Source: Candidatus Woesearchaeota archaeon
GTDB lineage: Archaea > Nanobdellota > Nanobdellia > SCGC-AAA011-G17 > GW2011-AR17
NCBI GenBank assembly: GCA_009691355.1
Contig: SICW01000007.1
Coordinates: forward strand, 1-19,663
Length of the DNA: 19,663 nt
Direction: 5' to 3'
Part shown: positions 14,080-19,663 of the stretch, one piece after another
Numbering within the stretch: position 1 is the stretch's first letter
Layout of the letters: each line of letters begins with the position of its first letter
The notes under the pieces: generated by a model
What the model was told of the DNA's origin: nothing
What the model saw: only the letters and a program-made list of their open reading frames with translations
Databases searched by the model: none
Program-made: the position numbers and the translations under genes

Positions 14080-14468
14080 TTGCTTTCTTTTAGAGCTTGT
14101 TCAACGAGTTCTTTTGGCCAGCCTTGTTTTGTAAGCGCTTCTTTGATCACACTTGTTTGAAATCCTTGTTTCACATTCTTCTGAATGAATACCTTGAGTG
14201 TTTCTAGGTTTTTGTCTTCTTTCTTCTCAATTTTTGGTGTTTCTTTTATTTCTGTTTTTACACTATTCGTCTTTGTTATTGGAGCTATTTGTGTTTCTCT
14301 AGTTTTCTTTTTTCTTCTCATATAGAATACAACTTTTACTACAACGTAACAAAAGTAAAAAGTTGTACAAACAATAAAAACTCCCATGTAGATGTCATAC
14401 ATAAATTGGTACACCAAACCAAGTATGATGAAAAGTAAAATAAAAATAATTATAAATTCAAAGATCAT
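14076..14468 (-). CDS. 130-residue membrane protein with C-terminal helical motif
   Basis: Two transmembrane helices at about residues 4-22 and 29-50 (the second ends FYMRRKKK), then a Lys/Glu/Thr-rich linker (about 51-85) and a small C-terminal helical module, 'FIQKNVKQGFQTSVIKEALTKQGWPKELVEQALKES'-like over 93-130, written here in parts: GFQTSVIKEAL, TKQGWPKELVEQAL. Modules of this G-[YF]-x(5)-I-x-x-A-L...G-W-P type recur at the ends of membrane proteins in DPANN and other archaea as short protein-binding helices (from memory). The cytoplasmic tail could dock the half-ATPase encoded just upstream, with which it overlaps by ATGA (14465-14468). Function is inferred only from position. Confidence 0.65.
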   Translation of the reverse strand: MIFEFIIIFILLFIILGLVYQFMYDIYMGVFIVCTTFYFCYVVVKVVFYMRRKKKTRETQIAPITKTNSVKTEIKETPKIEKKEDKNLETLKVFIQKNVKQGFQTSVIKEALTKQGWPKELVEQALKESK

Positions 14469-15436
14469 TCTTCTAGCCTCCGTATGGTAATTCTTGAGCT
14501 ACCACCACCCATACCAATAGTGCCTTCGAATTTAAATCCTTCGAAAGTTGTATCAAGAATAGGATTTTGCTCATTAAGTGTTTTTCCTGCAGCTGTTGCA
14601 AGACGTTTTATGAAACGATTGAGAATTTCGTTATCAGATATACTGAGTGTTGTCTCCATACTTCCTAAATCCGCATAGTTTATTTTTATGTTTTTATTTG
14701 GCCCTTCACAGCTAATTTCTTTAATCTTAGGGTCATAGAGAAGGGGGTCGAATACTCCTGCACCAAGGATATCTCTTTCTAAATAATAATGGATTTTTTG
14801 AGGGATAAGATCAGTATATCCAAAGCCGACTTTATTTGTGGCTTTTTCTGCAACTCGTTTTAAGAAACTAGGGTCGTCAAAGAGGCTGTTATCACGTTCG
14901 AACTCTTTTCCATACATATCACGAGCTTTTTCTAGAATCACGGGTTCTAGATTCGGTTCTATTACTTTATACAAGTAGGTTCCGTCTTCTTCTTTTTCAA
15001 TAAGAATTCCTATAGGATTTTCATAGACTTGAAGGACGTATTCTCTTTTTGCAAGTGGTGCTTTCTGAGGTTTGGGTACATCTTCAAGCCCGAGTTCTGC
15101 TAATGTTGGAATCTCGGGGATATTTAGCATTGGAGGGAGTTCATCGCTTTTTTCAGGTACAGGTGCCATAGCTTCTAGCTCTTTTTCTCTCTTTCGCTCT
15201 TCTGCCTTTCTTCGTTCCTCTGCTTCTTTTTGCTTTCGTATTCTTTCTAGTTCTTGTTTTTTCTTTAGCTCTTCTTTTTTTACTTCTTCAATAACATAGA
15301 AACAACTATCTACAAAACGAGCGAGCTGGACGGTTTCTTTTGTAGGGTAGGGTTTTTTCTCTACTAATCTAAGAATTTCTGCAACAGTTTCCCTTTCTTC
15401 TTTCATTAAGGGATCCATGATGAAGCGAGTAGCCAT
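14465..15436 (-). CDS. Isolated N-terminal half of a type II/IV secretion (GspE/TadA/VirB11-like) ATPase
   Basis: 323 residues. Residues 1-45 look helical. A charged coiled coil (about 50-90, KKEELKKKQELERIRK and similar) follows, then a Pro-rich linker (about 91-128). From about 130 on the sequence matches the N-terminal domains of archaeal pilus/archaellum-type ATPases: 'LYKVIEPNLEPVILEKARDMYG', 'ILGAGVFDPLLYDPKIKEISCEGPNKNI' (split around 227-254), 'LNRFIKRLATAAGKTLNEQNPILD', and the end 'GSSRITIRRLEE'. In full-length enzymes this FTIRK-like strand leads into the RecA-like core with Walker A, but here a stop follows. I see no Walker A in the downstream frames. It is therefore a stand-alone, non-hydrolysing half. 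It overlaps the next gene by ATGA and follows the coiled-coil gene by 1 bp. Confidence 0.75.
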   Translation of the reverse strand: MATRFIMDPLMKEERETVAEILRLVEKKPYPTKETVQLARFVDSCFYVIEEVKKEELKKKQELERIRKQKEAEERRKAEERKREKELEAMAPVPEKSDELPPMLNIPEIPTLAELGLEDVPKPQKAPLAKREYVLQVYENPIGILIEKEEDGTYLYKVIEPNLEPVILEKARDMYGKEFERDNSLFDDPSFLKRVAEKATNKVGFGYTDLIPQKIHYYLERDILGAGVFDPLLYDPKIKEISCEGPNKNIKINYADLGSMETTLSISDNEILNRFIKRLATAAGKTLNEQNPILDTTFEGFKFEGTIGMGGGSSRITIRRLEE

Positions 15437-15437
15437 G

Positions 15438-15788
15438 TTAGTATGGAGTGTTGGATGTTTGTAGAGGGTTTGTATTTGTTTGTTTATCTCTTACATATTT
15501 TTCAAGCATTCCTAGAGCCCTTGCAAGATTTTTATTTTGTTCCAGAAGCTCATTTAATCTGTTTATCATGGGATCTTCGTATTTGTCTGCTTTGATATGT
15601 TCTCCAGCACTTTTGAAGATGGTTACTAGAGAAGAAACATTTTCATTGAGTTCTTTTACTCCGAGAAGAACATCAGTCATTTTATGTTGTAATGTAATAT
15701 TTGAGTCAATGAGTTTATCTATGGATGATCCCTTGGGTGTTGTCTTCTTAGATTTAGAAGAAGATTTTTTCACCACCTTTTTTGCCAT
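15438..15788 (-). CDS. Small coiled-coil protein, first gene of the half-ATPase operon
   Basis: 116 residues from the ATG at 15788. The frame opens earlier (15806), but the TATA box TATTTATAAAG (15809-15819) would overlap that start and sits 27 nt before 15788, so I chose MAKKVVKKSSSK. The first 25 residues are Lys/Ser-rich and disordered. A long amphipathic coiled coil follows (about 28-100), with heptad-like Leu/Val spacing: 'IDKLIDSNITLQHKMTDVLL', 'LNELLEQNKNLARALGMLEKYV'. The tail is polar. No membrane segment. The gene ends 1 bp before the next start. It is likely a cytoplasmic adaptor or oligomerisation factor for the membrane system encoded by the operon, but no family is recognised. 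Confidence 0.65.
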   Translation of the reverse strand: MAKKVVKKSSSKSKKTTPKGSSIDKLIDSNITLQHKMTDVLLGVKELNENVSSLVTIFKSAGEHIKADKYEDPMINRLNELLEQNKNLARALGMLEKYVRDKQTNTNPLQTSNTPY

Positions 15789-15830
15789 GTAGGCATAGAG
15801 GCGCAAGGTATTTATAAAGTTTTCTTCGTT

Positions 15831-17444
15831 TTACATGTCCATGCCAGGCATGCCACCCATTCCGTGAGGCATTTGTGCTTGTCTATTACTTGAGCCTGCA
15901 ATGACATCATCAATGCGAAGAATGAGTTCTGCAACTTCAGAAGCGGATTTTACTGCTTGTGTTTTTATTTTTAATGGTTCGATCACACCAGCAGTCCAAG
16001 CATCCATGACTTTGCCGGTCATGACATCGATTCCTGCCCATTTCATTCCTGCATCATGTTTTGCTTTGAGTTCAGTAAGAATATCAATAGGATCAAGTCC
16101 AGCGTTCTCTGCAAGGGTCCTTGGGACAACTTCTACTGCATCAGCAAAAGCTAAGACTGCAAGTTGTTCTCTTCCAGAAAGGGATGTTGCAAACTGACGT
16201 AAACCTTTTGCAAGTTCAATTTCTGTTGCTCCTGCACCACCAACAACTTTTCCTACTTGAATTGCGGCAACTAAACAACTTAAGGCATCAATCATTGCCC
16301 GTTCAATCTCTGCTACGACATGCTCAGTACCACCACGAATAAGGATGGTTACTGCTCGTGGATTTTTACAATTTTTGACATAGGTGAGCTGTTCATTATT
16401 CACTTTTAATTCTTCTACTTCTCCAGCTTCTCCTAATTCTACAAAAGAAAGTTCGGAGACTTTTGTTACAATCTTTGCACCTGTTGCCTTTGCAAGTTTT
16501 TCCATATCAGATTTTTTTACTCTTCGTGCAGCATAAATTCCAGACTTTGCAAGGAAGTATTGGGCAATATCATCAATTCCTTTTTGACAAAAGACAACAT
16601 TTGCTCCTGAAGCTTTTATTTTTTCAACCATTCCTTTGAGTATAGACTCTTCTTGGTCAAGGAAACCTTGGAGCTGTGAAGGATCTGAAATTTGTATTTT
16701 TGTATCTGTTTCTGGGGATTTGATTTCTAAAGCGCCATCAATAAGTGCGACTCTTGCATTACTTATCTTGCTAGGCATGGAAGAGTTTACACGTTCTTTA
16801 TCTAAAACAATTCCTTTAATGAGCTCAGAGTCTTCAATACCTCCTCCAACTTTCTTTTCTAATTTAATTGCATCCATATCTATTTGATTATTCTCTGCTA
16901 CTTCTTGAATTGCTTCTAGGAGGAGTGTTGCTAACTTTTCTTTTCCAGCACCACTTTTTCCGATCATGGAAGTGACTGCAATTTTCCTTAAGGTTTCCTT
17001 GTCTTGTATAGATACTTGTTCTGCCATTGCCTTGAGTAAAAGAAGTGCTTTTTCACTTGCCATGTTGTATCCTTTTGTAATAACAGTTGGATGAATGTTT
17101 TGATCGAGAAGTCTTTCTGCATTTTTGAGAAGTTCTCCAGCAAGGATTACTGCAGTAGTTGTTCCATCCCCTACTTGTTCGTCTTGTGTTTTTGCAACTT
17201 CGACAATCATTTTTGCAGCAGGGTGTTCAATTTGCATTTCTTTGAGAATTGTGACTCCATCATTTGTAATGGTAATATCACCGATTGAATCAACAATCAT
17301 TTTATCCATTCCTTTTGGACCTAAAGTAGTACGCACGGTTTCTGCAACGAGTCTTGCAGCCATAATATTATTCCTTTGTGCGTCTTTTCCAAATGATCTT
17401 TGTGTATTTTCTGGAAGAATGTAAATGGGTTGTTGTTGGCTCAT
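15831..17444 (-). CDS. thsA: Thermosome subunit (group II chaperonin)
   Basis: 537 residues, full length for the family. N-terminal segment YILPENTQRSFGKDAQRNN, then 'TVRTTLGPKGMDKMIV', the ATP-site NDGVTIL, and GDGTTTAVILAGELL, with Asp of GDGTTT the catalytic residue. Other signatures are 'GGTEHVVAEIERAMIDAL' and 'VVGGAGATEIELAKGLR', and a Gly/Met-rich end HGMGGMPGMDM that lies inside the cavity. Thermosomes form double rings with a built-in lid that folds proteins using ATP. One subunit gene is visible, so the ring could be homomeric unless a paralogue lies elsewhere. The mRNA has a short leader with AAGGAG about seven nt before the ATG, and a TATA box at 17482-17492 held in an inverted repeat. 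The last base is 42 bp from the next gene, which has its own TATA. Confidence 0.98.
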   Translation of the reverse strand: MSQQQPIYILPENTQRSFGKDAQRNNIMAARLVAETVRTTLGPKGMDKMIVDSIGDITITNDGVTILKEMQIEHPAAKMIVEVAKTQDEQVGDGTTTAVILAGELLKNAERLLDQNIHPTVITKGYNMASEKALLLLKAMAEQVSIQDKETLRKIAVTSMIGKSGAGKEKLATLLLEAIQEVAENNQIDMDAIKLEKKVGGGIEDSELIKGIVLDKERVNSSMPSKISNARVALIDGALEIKSPETDTKIQISDPSQLQGFLDQEESILKGMVEKIKASGANVVFCQKGIDDIAQYFLAKSGIYAARRVKKSDMEKLAKATGAKIVTKVSELSFVELGEAGEVEELKVNNEQLTYVKNCKNPRAVTILIRGGTEHVVAEIERAMIDALSCLVAAIQVGKVVGGAGATEIELAKGLRQFATSLSGREQLAVLAFADAVEVVPRTLAENAGLDPIDILTELKAKHDAGMKWAGIDVMTGKVMDAWTAGVIEPLKIKTQAVKSASEVAELILRIDDVIAGSSNRQAQMPHGMGGMPGMDM

Positions 17445-17474
17445 GATTTATGCTCCTTTTGCTTATTTCTCAGT

Positions 17475-17499
17475 CAAAAGCTGATATATAAGGCTTTTG
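17475..17499 (-). promoter_or_regulatory. Thermosome promoter: TATA box inside an inverted repeat
   Basis: CAAAAGC (17475-17481) and GCTTTTG (17493-17499) are exact 7-bp inverted arms around an 11-bp core that holds TATATA (17485-17490). On the minus strand the box reads CTTATATATCA, with a predicted start near 17460 and a leader of about 16 nt. A dimeric regulator could block TBP/TFB binding here. Heat-shock regulators of archaea act at such promoters, but this repeat matches none I can recall exactly. Confidence 0.5.
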
Positions 17500-17613
17500 G
17501 AGTAGTTATCAGAATTGTTTTTATCTTTCTTTTCTAGTAATGTATGATCGAAATCTTTTTATATCACCTCGGATTTCAAAACTTTTAGTTTATGTTTATG
17601 CGGAGGGATTTAT

Positions 17614-17727
17614 TTGGAAGAACTTGATAACCTTGAAGAAGATGAAGATTTGAGTAACGATGATTTCTTAGACGATTATGAGGATGAAGATTTTAGTAAT
17701 GATGAGGATGTTGAAGAAGAGCTTTGA
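17614..17727 (+). CDS. 37-residue extremely acidic protein, TTG start
   Basis: TTG at 17614 preceded by GGAGGG (17602-17607) at good spacing. The sequence is LEELDNLEEDEDLSNDDF followed by LDDYEDEDFSNDEDVEEEL, with over half of the residues Asp or Glu and no Lys or Arg. Two near copies of a DEDxSND element suggest an internal duplication. A TATA-like TTTTTATATCACC (17554-17566) upstream predicts a leader of about 26 nt. It diverges from the thermosome gene and converges on ZPR1 with a 15-bp gap. Similar tiny acidic peptides can bind basic proteins or act as disordered linkers. Function unknown. The Shine-Dalgarno and promoter are the main support, since the length alone is weak. Confidence 0.45.
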   Translation: MEELDNLEEDEDLSNDDFLDDYEDEDFSNDEDVEEEL

Positions 17728-17742
17728 TTTTTTCTTTTTTCG

Positions 17743-18288
17743 TTATTTTTTCTTTGTTTTCTTTTCTGCTTTTAGTTTTTCAACAATTGTTCGTTCAGAA
17801 ATGATTGCAGAGTTTCCAGAGGGGTCTTCAATAACAATCTTTAAAGGCATTTCTCCCCATTTTACTTTTCTTATTTTTTTGAGAAGGTTTTTTGCAGTTG
17901 TTTTAACGTCATCTTCTTCACTTGCATCCCTTTCACCTTCAATTACTTTTTCAAAGCGTGTGAGGATTCCTTCAATATTAGAAATATAGCCTTCTGATGC
18001 AGGACCAGGAGTTACAGACATCTTTAATTGTGACACTTTTATTGTTGCTTCAGAGGATTTGACCACTCGTACGTTCATGTCTGCTTCTTTTTCAATGGTA
18101 AAGGTTAATCTACATGGATCTTTCATTTCTTCTGCTTCAATATCAGACTTATGAAAGCCACAACCATCACATTTCATAGAGAATAGAAATGTTTTCCCAA
18201 AAAAAGGAATATCCATTTCTTCTTCCATCAGTACAAGCTTTTTTTCAAAACATACGGGACATATTTCCCCTTTAATTGCATCTGCCAT
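17743..18288 (-). CDS. ZPR1-type zinc-finger protein
   Basis: 181 residues from the ATG at 18288. A TTG six bases earlier is in frame, but the TATA-like AGTTTAAAAACT (18309-18320) is centred 27 nt before 18288, so the ATG is preferred. A zinc site C10-x2-C13 ... C40-x2-C43 is followed by 'GFHKSDIEAEEMKDPCRL', then 'VVKSSEATIKV', 'PGPASEGYISNIEGIL' and 'VKTTAKNLLKKIRKVKWGEM', the ZPR1 domain pattern (single copy in archaea, duplicated in eukaryotes, where it binds eEF1A). The C-terminus is Lys-rich. In eukaryotes ZPR1 assists eEF1A folding. The archaeal role is less clear. Located between the thermosome and sepF genes, it is a plausible companion of folding or translation genes. Confidence 0.88.
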   Translation of the reverse strand: MADAIKGEICPVCFEKKLVLMEEEMDIPFFGKTFLFSMKCDGCGFHKSDIEAEEMKDPCRLTFTIEKEADMNVRVVKSSEATIKVSQLKMSVTPGPASEGYISNIEGILTRFEKVIEGERDASEEDDVKTTAKNLLKKIRKVKWGEMPLKIVIEDPSGNSAIISERTIVEKLKAEKKTKKK

Positions 18289-18355
18289 AATCAAAATGGT
18301 TTTTTAGAAGTTTAAAAACTTTACTCATAAAAAATAAATAAAAAAAAATAAGAAT

Positions 18356-18766
18356 TTATTCTACAACAGATGTTGCAGGCGCAGCTTTTGTGGTATTTCT
18401 ATCTACAGAAGCAAAGTTTGGTGTTGCTACCAACCAGTCTTCTCCAAAGCCAGCAATATCTCCATCAATAGCATCAGTAGTTTTCTTTAATTTGTTTACT
18501 ACTCTTTTGAGCTCGATAAGATCTTTATCTTTCAAAGGTTTGATATTTACTAAAGCAATAGTATATCCGTCACGGAGTGCATCTAAGACTAATTTGACAT
18601 CTTGGAATTCTCTGATTATGAATGGTTTTACTAACACCTTCGTTTTTTTTGCTGGTTGTTGTTCACTATCTATCTCTAAATAGTCTTCGCCGAACGCATC
18701 TGGCACATCTTCTTCTTGCGTTGTCCCTAGAATTTTATCTTTGATTCGTAAAAGGGTTGCTTTCAT
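18356..18766 (-). CDS. sepF: SepF-like cell-division protein (archaeal FtsZ anchor)
   Basis: 136 residues. The first ~14 residues (MKATLLRIKDKILG) can form the amphipathic membrane-targeting helix. An acidic linker follows, then the SepF core at about 45-117: 'VKPFIIREFQDVKLVLDALRDGYTIALVNIKPL' (split at about 46-78), 'KDLIELKRVVNKLKK' and 'DAIDGDIAGFGEDWLVATP'. The tail is disordered. In archaea with FtsZ, SepF anchors the Z ring to the membrane and forms dimers (family knowledge). The start has GGGAGG about 11 nt upstream (18778-18782) and an upstream AT-rich TATA-like region around 18810-18825, giving a leader of about 25 nt. No ftsZ in the window. Confidence 0.93.
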   Translation of the reverse strand: MKATLLRIKDKILGTTQEEDVPDAFGEDYLEIDSEQQPAKKTKVLVKPFIIREFQDVKLVLDALRDGYTIALVNIKPLKDKDLIELKRVVNKLKKTTDAIDGDIAGFGEDWLVATPNFASVDRNTTKAAPATSVVE

Positions 18767-18868
18767 TTTTTGGAATCCTCCCGTTAATTAGCTGTTATAT
18801 TTGAAAGTTGTTTAAATATATTTCTATAGTCGGGAAGCAGTTGTGGTAGGTATATTCTAGAATGTCTA

Positions 18869-19102
18869 TTATCTGGTCTCTAGTTGGCTGAGAATGTTCC
18901 ATAATTGGGGTCTAATGTAAGAAGGGATGTTTGGATCATCAGAAAGGTCATCCAGCTGTTGTAAGGCCTTGTTTGCGCGGATACTTAGTTCTATATCTTC
19001 TTGTTTCAAAGCAGCAATGGCAGTTTCAATCTTTATTCTTACATTTTTTGGGATACTATCATCCTCAAGAATCATAATTAATTCTTCAATGAGCTCTTCC
19101 AT
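18869..19102 (-). CDS. UPF0147 family protein
   Basis: 77 residues, helical throughout. 'ILEDDSIPKNVRIKIETAIAAL' (about 11-32) and 'LDDLSDDPNIPSYIRPQLWNILSQLE' (about 50-75) are the two conserved UPF0147 signatures, including the DPNIP motif. The biochemical function of this archaea-specific family is not established. The start overlaps the end of prefoldin β by 17 nt (19086-19102) and has GGAG about four nt upstream, so the two are coupled. The position behind eL43, rpo12 and prefoldin β is common in archaea. Confidence 0.93.
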   Translation of the reverse strand: MEELIEELIMILEDDSIPKNVRIKIETAIAALKQEDIELSIRANKALQQLDDLSDDPNIPSYIRPQLWNILSQLETR

Positions 19103-19445
19103 CTTTCTCCATATGCTTTTCTAATTCGCCCATAACTTCAGCTTGTAATTTCTTTGCTTTTTCTTCGATAGCCTTTTCTTGCTTTTCAAGGCTTTTTATG
19201 CGAAGATCAAACATCTCTTTCTTTTCTTTCAAGTCTTTTCCAAGTACTTCTTTCTCAGAATGGAACATTATGGTACCTACAATCTTATAGACTTCACCTT
19301 TTGCGGTTTCTAGTTCTTTTAAAGCATTATCAAGCTCTAACATTTGTGATTGGATACTTCTTTTTTGTGTTCCAAAAGAATGCATGTTCTGCTCGAAAAG
19401 TTGTAGTTGAGCAATCTTCTCTTGCGTTTCTTTAGAAAAATCCAT
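19086..19445 (-). CDS. pfdB: Prefoldin β subunit
   Basis: 119 residues: an N-terminal coiled-coil helix (KETQEKIAQLQLFEQNMHSFGTQ), a central β-hairpin region ('ELETAKGEVYKIVGTIMF'), then a second coiled-coil helix (KEKKEMFDLRIKSLEKQEKAIEEK). Four β and two α subunits build the jellyfish-shaped prefoldin that holds unfolded proteins for the thermosome. The length matches the family. It follows rpo12 by a single base and overlaps UPF0147 by 17 nt, so it lies in the middle of one operon. The α subunit is not in the window. The thermosome gene 1.6 kb away is its likely client partner. Confidence 0.95.
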   Translation of the reverse strand: MDFSKETQEKIAQLQLFEQNMHSFGTQKRSIQSQMLELDNALKELETAKGEVYKIVGTIMFHSEKEVLGKDLKEKKEMFDLRIKSLEKQEKAIEEKAKKLQAEVMGELEKHMEKDGRAH

Positions 19446-19446
19446 A

Positions 19447-19584
19447 TTAAATTGCCTTCAATGTTGTAGGAACGGATCTTTGTTTGTAAAGAATTTTACT
19501 GCCACAGTATGGACAACGGATTTTCTTCTTTACATAATCACTTTTCACAGCTTTTTCACAGGTGAAACATTTGTATTCAACCAT
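19447..19584 (-). CDS. rpo12: DNA-directed RNA polymerase subunit Rpo12 (RpoP)
   Basis: 45 residues, too short for most gene finders: MVEYKCFTCEKAVKSDY then VKKKIRCPYCGSKILYKQRSVPTTLKAI. The zinc-ribbon Cys pairs are C6-x2-C9 and C24-x2-C27. The final RS-x-P-x-x-x-K-A-x motif is typical of archaeal Rpo12, the counterpart of eukaryotic Rpb12. The subunit stabilises the Rpo3 platform of RNA polymerase. GGAG within the end of the eL43 gene supplies the ribosome-binding site, four bases separate the two genes, and the stop is one base before prefoldin β. Confidence 0.96.
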   Translation of the reverse strand: MVEYKCFTCEKAVKSDYVKKKIRCPYCGSKILYKQRSVPTTLKAI

Positions 19585-19588
19585 AGTC

Positions 19589-19663
19589 TTATTCTCCTAC
19601 CTTGTATGCTTTTCCAGTAAATTTGGAATCGCATTTTTTACATTGAAAGATGCCTGCTGATAG
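19589..19663 (-). CDS. rpl37ae: Large ribosomal subunit protein eL43 (L37Ae), C-terminal end only
   Basis: The last 24 residues are visible: LSAGIFQCKKCDSKFTGKAY then KVGE and TAA. The GIFQCKKCDSKFTGKAY pattern is the second half of the eL43 zinc ribbon (C-x2-C, then F-x-G-x-A-Y). The rest of the gene lies past the right edge. Its place ahead of rpo12 and prefoldin β matches the usual archaeal cluster. Confidence 0.88.
   Translation of the reverse strand, partial: LSAGIFQCKKCDSKFTGKAYKVGE

Noticed and set aside
15072..15299. Ser/Phe-rich plus-strand open frame
   Set aside because: It is the antisense of the Lys/Glu-rich coiled coil in the half-ATPase gene. No start signals.
17592..17627. 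Eleven-codon ATG reading frame (MFMRRDLFGRT) overlapping the acidic ORF start
   Set aside because: It has no ribosome-binding site and its body contains the Shine-Dalgarno of the acidic ORF. An upstream-peptide role is possible but not supported.
1..19663. CRISPR arrays, insertion sequences, integrases, attachment sites
   Set aside because: No regularly spaced repeats, transposase-like ORFs or tRNA-end duplications were seen. The tRNA 3' ends are not repeated downstream.

Overview
The window is a gene-dense, AT-rich piece of an archaeal chromosome. The archaeal markers are the β-CASP termination factor aCPSF1/FttA, a 20S proteasome β subunit, a thermosome, archaeal-type CCA-adding enzyme, eL15, eL43, RNA polymerase subunit Rpo12, prefoldin β, SepF, NreA, a ZPR1-type zinc protein, UPF0147, and a tRNA with a bulge-helix-bulge intron. 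Short proteins, many orphan membrane or coiled-coil proteins, and a Cys-rich membrane-anchored surface protein suggest a DPANN-type lineage (Woesearchaeota/Pacearchaeota-like). That lineage call is an inference. No mobile element, CRISPR array or integrase is visible.

Layout, left to right. (1) 1-1996, minus: a surface protein overlapping by ATGA with a DHH phosphoesterase that runs off the left edge. (2) 2083-2991: a small membrane protein convergent with eL15. (3) 3149-4834, plus: a frameshifted response-regulator receiver domain, then the DNA-repair protein NreA with a C-terminal PCNA-binding motif. (4) 4835-5032: a non-coding gap with two hairpins, a candidate small RNA. (5) 5033-7603, minus: psmB followed by aCPSF1. 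(6) 7728-10527: a divergent pair, CCA-adding enzyme and an MFS transporter, sharing one palindromic TATA box, then a hypothetical gene. (7) 10524-13430: an RNA m5C methyltransferase, tRNA-Gly(CCC) with a 12-nt intron, a DoxX-like protein, an atypical protein kinase, and tRNA-Gly(GCC). (8) 13551-15788: an orphan 90-aa gene facing a tight five-gene minus-strand operon. That operon encodes a coiled-coil protein, an isolated N-terminal half of a secretion/pilus ATPase, two small membrane proteins and a 31-aa zinc-binding-like peptide. (9) 15831-18766, minus: thermosome, ZPR1 and SepF, with a tiny acidic ORF on the plus strand. (10) 18869-19663, minus: the conserved eL43-rpo12-prefoldin β-UPF0147 cluster, cut at the right edge.

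Transcription signals are clear. Most first genes have a TATA-like box centred about 26-28 nt before the start codon, which implies leaderless mRNAs. This rule was used to correct several start codons. A smaller group (eL15, psmB, thermosome, sepF, the acidic ORF) has a leader with a Shine-Dalgarno sequence. The most unusual items are the half-ATPase operon, the palindromic bidirectional promoter, the atypical kinase, the frameshifted receiver, the hairpin-rich gap after nreA, and inverted repeats around the TATA boxes of the thermosome and the 90-aa gene.
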